A DNA stretch of 41,598 nucleotides from Geobacteraceae bacterium. GTDB taxonomy: Bacteria > Desulfobacterota > Desulfuromonadia > Geobacterales > DSM-12255. Position numbers and translations under genes: made by a program. Positions 1 through 7,448 of the stretch are shown here, piece by piece. A model generated the notes under the pieces. That model was not told the DNA's origin. It did not search any database and saw only the letters and a program-made list of their open reading frames with translations. Position 1 is the stretch's first letter, and each line of letters opens with the position of its first letter. The DNA lies in NCBI GenBank assembly GCA_013377075.1, contig JACABD010000012.1, forward strand, positions 33,839-75,436, in the 5' to 3' direction.

Positions 1-837
1 GGAACCGGCAAGGAGCTGGTTGCCCGTTCCATCCATGCACAGAGTTCACGAAAAAATGCACCGTTCATAGCTGTCAACTGCTCGGCGATCCCCCGAGATC
101 TCCTTGAAAGTGAGCTGTTCGGCCATGTCAAAGGGGCTTTCACCGGTGCGATAAAAGATAGGGCAGGCAAATTCGAGCTTGCAGACAGTGGCACGATTTT
201 TCTTGATGAGATCGGTGAACTGCCGCTGGAACTCCAGCCAAAGCTGCTCAGGGTTCTTCAGGAGAGAGCGGTTGAACCTGTTGGTGGAGGAGAGCAGAAA
301 AAGCTCGACTTGAGAATAATAGCTGCCACCAACCTCGACATGAGCAAAGCCGTATCTGAGGGGCTTTTCAGGGAAGACCTCTACTACAGAATTGCCGTAA
401 TCCCCCTCCATCTGCCCCCTCTCAGGGAACGGACTGAAGATATCCCCCTTCTTCTCAGACACTTCTGCCAGAAACATGGCGGTTCAGATACAGTTTTTGA
501 CAGCGAGGCGTCTGCCCTTCTTGCAAGCTATACCTGGCCAGGAAACGTGCGCGAACTGGAGAATCTTGTAGAGCGCCTTTTGATAATGCGCAGCAGTAAC
601 ATCTTGACTTTGGGTGACATCCCTGACAATCTTCGCAAAAATGAGTGTCCAAACTCCCCTGAGAAAATGATAAACCTCCCCGCAGAAGGATATTCGCTGG
701 AAAAGCTCGAAGAAGAGATAGTAAAGGAAGCCCTTGCCATGTGCGGCTGGAATCAGACCGCAGCTGCCCGCTTCCTCCGCATTCCAAGACACACTCTCAT
801 TTACCGGATGGAAAAATACAACATTGCACCTAAATAA
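1..837 (+). CDS. Sigma-54-dependent transcriptional activator (5' truncated)
   Basis: The reading frame is open from the first base, so the N-terminal part (a receiver or other sensor domain) lies outside the window. It begins inside the Walker A motif (GTGKE) of the AAA+ domain. The GAFTGA loop that contacts sigma-54 follows at about residues 45-50, then a Walker B region ([12 protein letters not shown]) and the R-finger segment (FREDLYYRI). The last 50 residues form a Fis-type helix-turn-helix ([17 protein letters not shown]). It would remodel RNA polymerase-sigma-54 at -24/-12 promoters, and rpoN itself lies at 23257. The stop codon is one base before the ATG of the L,D-transpeptidase gene, so the two are probably co-transcribed. 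The signal sensed cannot be told from this fragment. Confidence 0.93.
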   Translation, partial: GTGKELVARSIHAQSSRKNAPFIAVNCSAIPRDLLESELFGHVKGAFTGAIKDRAGKFELADSGTIFLDEIGELPLELQPKLLRVLQERAVEPVGGGEQKKLDLRIIAATNLDMSKAVSEGLFREDLYYRIAVIPLHLPPLRERTEDIPLLLRHFCQKHGGSDTVFDSEASALLASYTWPGNVRELENLVERLLIMRSSNILTLGDIPDNLRKNECPNSPEKMINLPAEGYSLEKLEEEIVKEALAMCGWNQTAAARFLRIPRHTLIYRMEKYNIAPK

Positions 838-838
838 T

Positions 839-2113
839 ATGACACTGAAATACCTGGCATTTATAATCGTCGTCCTTTTTGCTTCCACAGTATTCTCTGC
901 AGAGCCTATCTCAGGAGTCCGTGCCGATGCCCTCACCCTTCTGAAAACGCTCTCAAACACTGATCTGATCAAAACCTCTCCGGAAGAATTTGCCAGTTTT
1001 AAATCCACCATCGAAATTGGCGAAGATTTTCTAAAACAGGGAGAGCAGTTAGAGTCAGACCATTTTTTTTCCCTGGCAATACTTAAAGGAAAACTTCTTC
1101 AGAAAAATGCCGAGCAGCAATCAACTGTCACAACTCCTGTTAAGCAACATGAGCTGGCGCTTTTCAAGAAAATCAGCTCTGCCCGGCTTGCCCCGAAACC
1201 TGCTACGCTCACTCAGACAGTTGCGCAAATCGAACCTGTTATTGATAAGGAACCTGAACCCTACATCGAAGAGAAAATATCCGACAGGATTGTAGGTGGC
1301 GAAGGTGTTTATGTAGTTCAGAAAAAGGAGACTCTAAGGTTAGTTGCCTCCAGACTAGGCGTGCGGGTGAAAGACCTTGCCAGGCTTAACGAGCTTAAAA
1401 GGGATGCCATGCTGCATCCAGGCCAGAGGCTACATTACAACAACAGGCGAATTGTGCCTAAATCGATCAGAAACGGTATTCTTGTAAACATCCCGGAGCG
1501 CAGCCTCTACCTGTTTAGAAACGGCAAAGTCGCTGCCAACTACCCTGTCGCCCTTGGCATCTCCAAAAAGAAGGAGAGTACTGCCTGGCGCACACCGGTG
1601 GGCAAGTTCAAAGTAGTAGACAAGAAAGAGAATCCTGCCTGGCGCATTCCTCTGTCCATCCAGAAAGAGATGGAGGAAAATGGCGAAGAGGTTCTCGAAT
1701 TCATGCCCCCAGGGCCCAAAAACCCCCTTGGCAAGTATGCCCTGCGAACAACCCTTTCCGGCATCATGATCCACAGCACCACCAGACCGGCATCAATAAA
1801 CAGCTTCAGTAGCCACGGCTGCATTCGTGTTATGCCCGAACATATGGAAAATCTCTTCAGGTCAGTATCAATCCCCATGAACGGTGAAATAATTTATAAG
1901 CCGGTAAAAATTGAGAAGGCGCCTGACGGCAGGATTTTTCTGGAAGTAAATAACGACTCTTATGAGATGTTTGAAGACATCACCGCTGAGGTAAAGAAGG
2001 TAATCAGCAGTAAAAAGCTGGAAGAGAAGGTATCATGGCAGAGGGTTAACAGGGTTATAACTGAAAAATCCGGCATTGCAGAAGATGTAACCCTCCCTGA
2101 AATGCCGGACTGA
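839..2113 (+). CDS. LysM and L,D-transpeptidase (YkuD) domain protein
   Basis: The product has 424 residues and is exported. An N-terminal hydrophobic signal peptide (about residues 1-20, ending FSAEP) is followed by a linker, a LysM peptidoglycan-binding domain at about 156-200 and a YkuD catalytic domain at about 218-355. The catalytic SHGCIR motif is present with Cys328, and the upstream histidine of the family is in IMIHSTTRP. Such enzymes make 3-3 cross-links in peptidoglycan or attach proteins to it. About 70 residues after the catalytic domain resemble no domain I know. I chose the ATG at 839 because it starts the signal peptide and sits one base after the previous stop; the frame is open further upstream (to 734) but lies inside the activator gene. 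Confidence 0.9.
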   Translation: MTLKYLAFIIVVLFASTVFSAEPISGVRADALTLLKTLSNTDLIKTSPEEFASFKSTIEIGEDFLKQGEQLESDHFFSLAILKGKLLQKNAEQQSTVTTPVKQHELALFKKISSARLAPKPATLTQTVAQIEPVIDKEPEPYIEEKISDRIVGGEGVYVVQKKETLRLVASRLGVRVKDLARLNELKRDAMLHPGQRLHYNNRRIVPKSIRNGILVNIPERSLYLFRNGKVAANYPVALGISKKKESTAWRTPVGKFKVVDKKENPAWRIPLSIQKEMEENGEEVLEFMPPGPKNPLGKYALRTTLSGIMIHSTTRPASINSFSSHGCIRVMPEHMENLFRSVSIPMNGEIIYKPVKIEKAPDGRIFLEVNNDSYEMFEDITAEVKKVISSKKLEEKVSWQRVNRVITEKSGIAEDVTLPEMPD

Positions 2114-2126
2114 AGCTGTTTACAGA

Positions 2127-2351
2127 CTATTTGCCATGTTTTTTTATTATCTCTGTAGCCCGGTCGGCCTGATTCGGGAACAGATCTTTCGGAACATTCT
2201 CTCGGCCGATCACTTTAAAGATCATATACCTGCCACACTTTGAATAATCCTGTTCGCAGTAGATTTTTTTATACACAGCACCCGTCGAAGGCATATTTGC
2301 CATCTGGTCATTAAAAAATATACATTTTTCTACAAGTTCACACTTTGACAT
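2127..2351 (-). CDS. Conserved small cysteine-containing protein
   Basis: This is a 74-residue protein with four cysteines: CELVEKC near the N terminus and CEQDYSKC in the middle, followed by GRYMIF and a VPKDLFPNQ segment. I recall similar short proteins in Desulfuromonadales genomes, but no function is known to me. The paired C-x5-C arrangements could bind a metal or form disulfides; that is inference. The ATG at 2351 has a good ribosome binding site (AAGGAGC on the minus strand) and lies 16 bases after the aroF stop, so it is probably the second gene of an aroF transcript. Its stop faces the L,D-transpeptidase gene. Confidence 0.75.
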   Translation of the reverse strand: MSKCELVEKCIFFNDQMANMPSTGAVYKKIYCEQDYSKCGRYMIFKVIGRENVPKDLFPNQADRATEIIKKHGK

Positions 2352-2366
2352 ACCCAGCTCCTTTTA

Positions 2367-3434
2367 TCAGGCCAGCTTTCTGCCGCCGCATTTTTTCAGT
2401 CTTTTATGGGCATCGCGCAATATTTTTTCTGTTGTAGCCCAGTCAATACATTTGTCTGTTATGGAAACTCCGTACTTGAGCTTTGAACGATCTGCCGAGA
2501 TGGATTGATTACCCCCTTCAAGGTAGCTCTCAATCATCACTCCGGAGATACTTAGATTCCCTTTTTCAATCTGGTCGATAACAGCATTCAGTACATCCGG
2601 CTGTTTTTCATGGTTCTTTTCCGAATTGCCATGGCTACAGTCGACCATAATTGTCGGGAAGAGACCGTTTTTGGCAAGCATCTCCTCTGTTTTCTGAATA
2701 TCTTCAGGGTGATAGTTCGGCTTTTTGCCGCTACCGCGAAGTACAATGTGCACATCAGGGTTTCCGGTAGTCTGAACTATTGAGGAGAGCCCTTCGCGGT
2801 TTATGCCAAGGAAACAGTGGGGATGAAGGGCAGAAATCATGGCGTCAATTGCTATCTGCATATTACCGTCAGTTCCGTTTTTGAAACCGATCGGAAAGGA
2901 GAGGCCGCTTGCAAGTTCGCGATGCGTCTGTGACTCGGTGGTTCTTGCCCCTATGGCCCCCCAGCAGATCATGTCTGCAAGATATTCAGGGGTGATCGGA
3001 TCGAGCATTTCATTTGCAACCGGAAGCCTTAGCTCTGTCATCTTGCATAAAAGATTTCTGGCAACGCCAAGCCCCTTGGAAATTTTGTGTGAACCATCCA
3101 TGTCTGGGTCGTTGATGAGCCCTTTCCAGCCGATTGTTGTTCTCGGTTTTTCGAAATAAACCCTCATGATTATGAAGAGCTGGTCGGAAAGCTCGGCCGC
3201 AAGCGCAGAAAGCTTTTCCGCATACTCAATGGCACCTCTGGTATCATGAATCGAACATGGGCCGACAACAACCATCAGTCGGTTATCCTCACCTTTCAGG
3301 ATGCTCTTGATCTGCTCCCTGCTGGTTGCAATAAATTCGCTGCCACCTTCATTCATTGGGAACACCTGACGAAGGTCGGTCGGTGCGATTATCGGTGTAA
3401 TACTCTTGATCTTGAGGTTATTGGTCTTTATCAT
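2367..3434 (-). CDS. aroF: 3-deoxy-7-phosphoheptulonate (DAHP) synthase, AroF/G/H type
   Basis: The product has 355 residues, the usual length of type I-alpha DAHP synthase. It condenses phosphoenolpyruvate with erythrose 4-phosphate in the first step of the shikimate pathway. Visible family motifs are VVVGPCSIHD (metal Cys), the KPRTTIGWKG segment, GARTTESQTHRE, the GFKNGTDG loop and the metal-binding end VDCSHGNS. The N-terminal 45 residues correspond to the regulatory extension of the E. coli isoenzymes. Which aromatic amino acid inhibits it cannot be read reliably; the symbol aroF is generic. The gene is divergent from the GGQ protein at 3586 and is followed by the small Cys protein. Confidence 0.93.
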   Translation of the reverse strand: MIKTNNLKIKSITPIIAPTDLRQVFPMNEGGSEFIATSREQIKSILKGEDNRLMVVVGPCSIHDTRGAIEYAEKLSALAAELSDQLFIIMRVYFEKPRTTIGWKGLINDPDMDGSHKISKGLGVARNLLCKMTELRLPVANEMLDPITPEYLADMICWGAIGARTTESQTHRELASGLSFPIGFKNGTDGNMQIAIDAMISALHPHCFLGINREGLSSIVQTTGNPDVHIVLRGSGKKPNYHPEDIQKTEEMLAKNGLFPTIMVDCSHGNSEKNHEKQPDVLNAVIDQIEKGNLSISGVMIESYLEGGNQSISADRSKLKYGVSITDKCIDWATTEKILRDAHKRLKKCGGRKLA

Positions 3435-3534
3435 TATTTCTCCGGCAGAGGGTTATTAAACGTGTATAAGGCACCGCGTATTTATAGCAGACTTATGGAT
3501 GTTTTTCTAACTAAATCTGGATGGCATCAGCCCA

Positions 3535-3540
3535 TATAAT
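3535..3540 (+). promoter_or_regulatory. Putative -10 element upstream of the GGQ protein gene
   Basis: A perfect TATAAT lies 45 bases before the ATG at 3586. No convincing -35 hexamer is found 16-18 bases upstream, so this is a weak prediction. The rest of the 151-base gap to aroF has a TATAAA on the opposite strand (around 3481-3486) that could serve aroF, also without a clear -35. Confidence 0.3.
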
Positions 3541-3585
3541 GCCGATTTTACTCCTCTTTAACTACTTTTCTGTTACATTTAAAAT

Positions 3586-3924
3586 ATGGAGCCATTCTTG
3601 TCAACAGAGATCAGGGAATCAGATATTTCAGTTCAATTTTTCCGTGCATCAGGCCCTGGTGGACAGCATAGAAACACCACGGACTCGGCCGTAAGAATTC
3701 ATCACATCCCCACCGGCATCGTCGTTCAGGCGTCAGAATCCAGATCCCAGCACAGAAACAGGGAAGTTGCCATGGAGCGTCTTGCCGCAGCTCTTCGCAA
3801 GCGATTTGTCAAAAAGCGTCCCAGAGTCGCCACCAGAGCCACAAAATCCTCAGTTGAACAACGATTGAACATCAAACGAATAACCTCTCTCAAGAAAAAA
3901 CAACGCAGCAAATTTGACGATTAG
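3586..3924 (+). CDS. Small GGQ-domain protein (ArfB/RF-like peptidyl-tRNA hydrolase)
   Basis: The 112-residue protein holds a single class-I release factor catalytic domain with GPGGQHRN (GGQ at residues 25-27) followed by [11 protein letters not shown]. Codon-recognition domains are absent. The C terminus (about 85-112) is strongly basic, with [11 protein letters not shown] and KKKQR, like the tail with which ArfB (YaeJ) probes the empty mRNA channel of stalled ribosomes. The likely job is hydrolysis of peptidyl-tRNA on non-stop ribosomes. It is shorter than E. coli ArfB (140 residues), so membership of a different RF-like subgroup (PrfH-like or unnamed) is possible. It stands alone between a divergent aroF and the Rrf2 gene. 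Confidence 0.8.
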   Translation: MEPFLSTEIRESDISVQFFRASGPGGQHRNTTDSAVRIHHIPTGIVVQASESRSQHRNREVAMERLAAALRKRFVKKRPRVATRATKSSVEQRLNIKRITSLKKKQRSKFDD

Positions 3925-3945
3925 TCCTTTTATCAAAAAAAGATA

Positions 3946-3974
3946 TTGACTCTTTTTCACATTCAAAGTAAAAA
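3946..3974 (+). promoter_or_regulatory. Putative sigma-70 promoter of the Rrf2 regulator gene
   Basis: TTGACT (3946-3951), a 17-base spacer and TAAAAG (3969-3974) precede the Rrf2 gene start by about 30 bases. The -35 is good, the -10 poor. No long dyad like that before cydA is seen here. Confidence 0.35.
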
Positions 3975-4004
3975 GGATAAAAAAGGTCTTTTAAGGGCGA
4001 TGAA

Positions 4005-4421
4005 ATGATGGAGTTAACCCGCAAGGGCGAATATGCAATCAGAGGGATAGTTTTCCTGGCAAAACAGCCGACAGGAAAGGTTATTCTTGTCAGTGAAGTT
4101 GCCGAAGCGACCGGAGTTTCCCAAACCTTTCTCGCCAAAATCTTCCAGAACTTCGCAAAACTCGGACTGGTCAACTCCTTCCGCGGCACAGGAGGCGGCT
4201 TTCTTTTGGGAAGAGCAGCTTCAAAAATTACCCTGAGACAGGTTGTTGAAGCCATCGAAGGGCCAATAATCCCGAATCGCTGCCTCACCGAAGATGGCAG
4301 TTGCAGCAGGGAGGCACAGTGCACGGTTCACCCTGTGTGGCGACAAATTCAAGGTGAAGTTGCTGCCATTCTTGATGCAGTAACGCTTGAGGATCTGGCA
4401 AAAGAAAAAAATTTGGGGTAA
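4005..4421 (+). CDS. Rrf2-family transcriptional regulator with Fe-S cysteines
   Basis: The 138-residue protein has the Rrf2 winged helix-turn-helix (KGEYAIRGIVFLAKQ, then SEVAEATGVSQTFLAKIFQ and the wing FRGTGGGFLL). Three cysteines (93, 100, 106; C-x6-C-x5-C) match the Fe-S ligand region of IscR and NsrR, so it probably senses iron-sulfur status, oxygen or nitric oxide. It reads in the same direction as cydAB and ends 78 bases before cydA, which suggests it controls the bd oxidase. Two ATG codons are adjacent (4005, 4008), with AAGGGCGA as ribosome binding site; either may be used. It cannot be assigned to the IscR, NsrR or RirA subgroups from sequence reading alone. Confidence 0.87.
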   Translation: MMELTRKGEYAIRGIVFLAKQPTGKVILVSEVAEATGVSQTFLAKIFQNFAKLGLVNSFRGTGGGFLLGRAASKITLRQVVEAIEGPIIPNRCLTEDGSCSREAQCTVHPVWRQIQGEVAAILDAVTLEDLAKEKNLG

Positions 4422-4433
4422 CCCCCTTTTTTT
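4415..4433 (+). terminator. Short GC hairpin with T tract after the Rrf2 gene
   Basis: GGGG, a TAA loop (which is the Rrf2 stop codon) and CCCCC are followed by seven T residues. The stem is only four pairs, so termination would be partial. It could still uncouple the regulator from cydAB. Confidence 0.35.
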
Positions 4434-4471
4434 ACCCTGATTTGAGATAAAATAAGTCCTGTTAGGGGCAA

Positions 4472-4487
4472 TTAATATCAATATTAA
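4472..4487. promoter_or_regulatory. Perfect dyad in the cydA leader (operator candidate)
   Basis: TTAATAT, a CA centre and ATATTAA form a perfect inverted repeat of two 7-base arms. The last bases overlap the start of the cydA ribosome binding site (AAGGAGG at 4486-4492), 13 bases before the ATG. A protein bound here could block transcription, or the RNA hairpin could hide the ribosome binding site. The adjacent Rrf2 protein is the obvious candidate ligand, by inference. Confidence 0.45.
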
Positions 4488-4499
4488 GGAGGAGAGGTA

Positions 4500-5846
4500 A
4501 TGGACGTTCTGTTTTTAAGCCAGTTGCAGTTTGCGGCCACCTGTATGTTTCACTGGATCTTTGTCCCGTTGACCCTGGGTCTGTCCATAATGACAGCATG
4601 GATGGAGACAAAATATGTAACCACCGGCGATGATACCTGGCTTAGGATGACTAAGTTCTGGGGGAAACTATTTCTGATCAATTTTGCCCTTGGTGTTGTT
4701 ACAGGCATAACCATGGAGTTTCAGTTCGGTCTGAACTGGTCAGAATACTCCCGGATAGTTGGTGACATATTTGGAGCACCGCTTGCTGTAGAGGCAACAG
4801 TAACTTTCTTCCTTGAATCAGTATTTATAGGTGTCTGGATTTTTGGCTGGAACAAAGTATCCAAAAAGACTCATGCACTCACCATCTGGCTCGCAGCTAT
4901 CGGTACCAATCTATCAGCTCTTTTCATACTTCAGGCCAATGCCTGGATGCAAAATCCTGTCGGCTTCGCAATTCGTAACGGCAGAGCCGAAATGACCGAT
5001 CCGCTGGCAGTTTTCACCAACACCTATGGCATCATCAAATTCACACACACTGTACTCTCCGGCTACGCTCTGGCTGCATTCCTTATCATGGGGATCTCTG
5101 CCTGGCACCTACTCCGCAGGAACGAAATCGACTTTTTTAAACGTTCTTTCAGATTTGCCGCAATATGGGGTTTTATTGCCTCCATTATTGTCGGGATTTC
5201 CGGTGACTTCCATGCTGTTGAAATAGCCAAAGTTCAACCATCCAAGTTCGCTGCAATGGAATCAATCTGGGAAACCAAGCGGAACGCGGAGATGTGCCTG
5301 CTGCTGATACCCAATGCCAAGGAGGAGTGCAACGCGGTTGAAGCACTGAAAATACCGGGGATGCTCAGCTTTCTGGCCTTCCACGACACCAATGCCGAGA
5401 TCAAGGGACTGAAGGACTTCCCGAAAGATATGCGACCAACCGTTTTCCCGGTATTCGTAAGTTTCAGGACAATGGCGGCTATCGGCACGTTCATGATTAT
5501 AGTAAGCCTGGCAGGGATTTTCCTCTCAAGACGTGACAAGTTTGAAGACAACAAACTATTCCTTAATCTCATGCTTTTTTCAATTCCACTTCCCTATCTG
5601 GCACAGCAGATGGGCTGGATTGTCGCGGAACTTGGCCGCCAGCCATGGCTTGTTTATGGCGTTCTGAAAACCTCCGAAGGCGTATCAAAATCTGTCACGG
5701 CAACCCAGGTGCTCCTCTCCCTGATCGGTTTCACCGTCCTTTATGGTGTGCTGGGGGCAATAGACATCTACCTGCTTGTGAAGTACGCCAAAAAGGGACC
5801 TGACAGCGACCTGTCGAATATCATAAATGTTCAGGGGAGGGGATAA
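4500..5846 (+). CDS. cydA: Cytochrome bd quinol oxidase subunit I
   Basis: The 448-residue membrane protein is the haem-carrying subunit of cytochrome bd, which oxidises quinol and reduces oxygen to water. Recognisable ligands are His18 (haem b595 position), His183 in IIKFTHTVLSGY (haem b558), the Met in AQQMGW (second b558 ligand) and the Glu of AELGRQPW. The conserved acidic pair in VEATVTFFLES is present. At 448 residues it is shorter than the E. coli protein (522), consistent with the short Q-loop form. It starts with ATG after a strong AAGGAGGAGAGG site and is followed three bases later by cydB. In a mostly anaerobic lineage it would serve oxygen removal and microaerobic respiration. Confidence 0.96.
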   Translation: MDVLFLSQLQFAATCMFHWIFVPLTLGLSIMTAWMETKYVTTGDDTWLRMTKFWGKLFLINFALGVVTGITMEFQFGLNWSEYSRIVGDIFGAPLAVEATVTFFLESVFIGVWIFGWNKVSKKTHALTIWLAAIGTNLSALFILQANAWMQNPVGFAIRNGRAEMTDPLAVFTNTYGIIKFTHTVLSGYALAAFLIMGISAWHLLRRNEIDFFKRSFRFAAIWGFIASIIVGISGDFHAVEIAKVQPSKFAAMESIWETKRNAEMCLLLIPNAKEECNAVEALKIPGMLSFLAFHDTNAEIKGLKDFPKDMRPTVFPVFVSFRTMAAIGTFMIIVSLAGIFLSRRDKFEDNKLFLNLMLFSIPLPYLAQQMGWIVAELGRQPWLVYGVLKTSEGVSKSVTATQVLLSLIGFTVLYGVLGAIDIYLLVKYAKKGPDSDLSNIINVQGRG

Positions 5847-5849
5847 ACA

Positions 5850-6905
5850 ATGGATATTTCAATTTTCCAGATCACCTGGTTCGTACTTTGGGGAGTACTC
5901 TGGGCTGCCTACTTCATGCTTGACGGATTTGTCCTTGGCACCGGCTTTCTTTCCGGCATTATTGCCAAAAACGACACTGAAAAACGTGTCCTCATCAACA
6001 GCATAGGCCCGGTCTGGGACGGCAATGAGGTCTGGCTTCTGACAGCCGGGGGTGCAACCTTCGCAGCTTTCCCGACAACCTATGCACTGATGTTCAGCAA
6101 TCTCTACTCAGCCCTTATTCTGCTGCTCTTCTCTCTCATTGTGCGTGGGGTATCATTCGAATTCAGAGGCAAGATTGATAATGATATCTGGAGAGGGTCA
6201 TGGGACAAGGCAATGATGGTTTCCAGCTTCCTCCCTGCCCTTCTCTTTGGTGTCGCTTTCGGTAATATCTTCAAAGGGATTCCGATGCGAAACGATTTTG
6301 TCAACCTGCAGTTCACCTTCGAAGGAGGCTTGATCGGGCTTTTGAACCCCTATGGTCTGGTTACCGGGATATTGTTTGTTCTCCTCTTCGCCGTTCACGG
6401 AGCACTCTACATCTCGACCAAAACAGTCGGTGACCTGAGCAGCCGTGCACTTGCTCTTGCCAATAAAATCTGGCCGGCACTATTGGTCGTTGCCGTAGTA
6501 TTCCTGGCGTTCACCTACCCGGCGACAAAATTGTACGACAACTATCTGAATGCACCGGTGTTGATAATCGTGCCAATTATAGCGGTTGTCTCCCTGATAC
6601 TGATCAAAGTCTTTGCGGCAAAGGGTGAAAAGGGGAAAGCATTCACCTTTTCATGCCTGACAATCGTCTTTGTGGTATTTACCGGGGTGACCGGTCTGTT
6701 CCCGAATCTGCTGCCTTCGAACATTGACCCGGCCTCCAACCTGAACATCTACAACTCATCTTCGAGTCTGATTACGCTGAAACTCATGACAGTAGTCGCC
6801 CTGATCGTCGTGCCAATCGTCATCGCCTACAAGATCTGGGTCTACCGTATATTCAGAGCGCCGGTGACAGAAGAGCAGATAGAGGCAAATCAACATCCGT
6901 ATTGA
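5850..6905 (+). CDS. cydB: Cytochrome bd quinol oxidase subunit II
   Basis: The 351-residue polytopic membrane protein begins with the CydB signature FMLDGFVLGTGFL and GPVWDGNEVWLLTAGGATFAAF, then several more hydrophobic helices. It pairs with CydA to form the bd oxidase. The gene starts with ATG three bases after the cydA stop, behind GGGGAGGGG, so the two form an operon. No cydX-like short gene or cydCD transporter genes follow; transcription probably ends at the palindrome at 6932. Confidence 0.96.
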   Translation: MDISIFQITWFVLWGVLWAAYFMLDGFVLGTGFLSGIIAKNDTEKRVLINSIGPVWDGNEVWLLTAGGATFAAFPTTYALMFSNLYSALILLLFSLIVRGVSFEFRGKIDNDIWRGSWDKAMMVSSFLPALLFGVAFGNIFKGIPMRNDFVNLQFTFEGGLIGLLNPYGLVTGILFVLLFAVHGALYISTKTVGDLSSRALALANKIWPALLVVAVVFLAFTYPATKLYDNYLNAPVLIIVPIIAVVSLILIKVFAAKGEKGKAFTFSCLTIVFVVFTGVTGLFPNLLPSNIDPASNLNIYNSSSSLITLKLMTVVALIVVPIVIAYKIWVYRIFRAPVTEEQIEANQHPY

Positions 6906-6931
6906 TTGTACGATGTAAAGGGTAAGACGTG

Positions 6932-6967
6932 AAAAGAGCCGGTCAGGAATTCCTGACCGGCTCTTTT
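6932..6967. terminator. Perfect 36-base palindromic bidirectional terminator
   Basis: Two perfect 18-base arms (AAAAGAGCCGGTCAGGAA and its complement) meet without a loop gap. With T runs on both sides it can end cydAB on the plus strand and the cytochrome c gene on the minus strand. Its core GCCGGTCAG/CTGACCGGC recurs in the terminator at 15217-15251. Confidence 0.85.
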
Positions 6968-6989
6968 ATCTATACATGCACGAAAAAAG

Positions 6990-7298
6990 TTATTTGAACG
7001 TTTTGAGGACATAATCGGCAATAGCTTTGGCATCCTTGTCGGAGATAGTCTTCTTGTCAAACGCCGTCATACCTGCCTCAGGCTTACGCATGAGCTTGAT
7101 AATCCCTTTGGCATCCTTGACCCCTTCCCTGGCCATGTCCTTTTTATGGAGAGTATATTTAGGATTAATGATATTGCCGCCATCAGGATGGCAGCTTGCA
7201 CAGTGCTGTTTGTACATCTCTTCACCTGTAGCGGCAAAGACTGCGGAAGTGGCAAAGACAAAGGTAACTGCTGCAAGGGTCAGGGTCTGTTTCTTCAT
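6990..7298 (-). CDS. Periplasmic monoheme c-type cytochrome
   Basis: The product has 102 residues: a signal peptide (MKKQTLTLAAVTFVFATSAVFA), one haem motif CASCH close to the mature N terminus and a candidate axial Met in EAGMTAF. The C terminus SDKDAKAIADYVLKTFK is the usual last helix of small class I cytochromes. It probably shuttles electrons in the periplasm, plausibly to the caa3 oxidase encoded just upstream on the same strand. The frame opens at 7388, but the ATG at 7298 has AAAGGAG seven bases before it and starts the signal peptide. A separate promoter is predicted at 7379-7406, so it need not depend on the larger operon. Confidence 0.88.
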   Translation of the reverse strand: MKKQTLTLAAVTFVFATSAVFAATGEEMYKQHCASCHPDGGNIINPKYTLHKKDMAREGVKDAKGIIKLMRKPEAGMTAFDKKTISDKDAKAIADYVLKTFK

Positions 7299-7378
7299 GA
7301 ACATTCTCCTTTGATATGATCTACCGACGATGTCGGCAGCTAATAGGCGGACAGTACTTATGCACCAAATATTGAACG

Positions 7379-7406
7379 ATAATACCACAAATTTCAGGAT
7401 AGTGAA
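7379..7406 (-). promoter_or_regulatory. Putative sigma-70 promoter of the monoheme cytochrome gene
   Basis: On the minus strand TTCACT (7406-7401), a 16-base spacer and TATTAT (7384-7379), the latter preceded by TGG as an extended -10. The leader between promoter and gene contains a small stem (CCGAC at 7324-7328 with GTCGG at 7332-7336). This promoter lies in the 150-base gap after the haem O synthase gene. Confidence 0.5.
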
Positions 7407-7448
7407 GAAACGTTGAAGATTAGCTATGCTGAGTGCAGTTGCTAAAAC

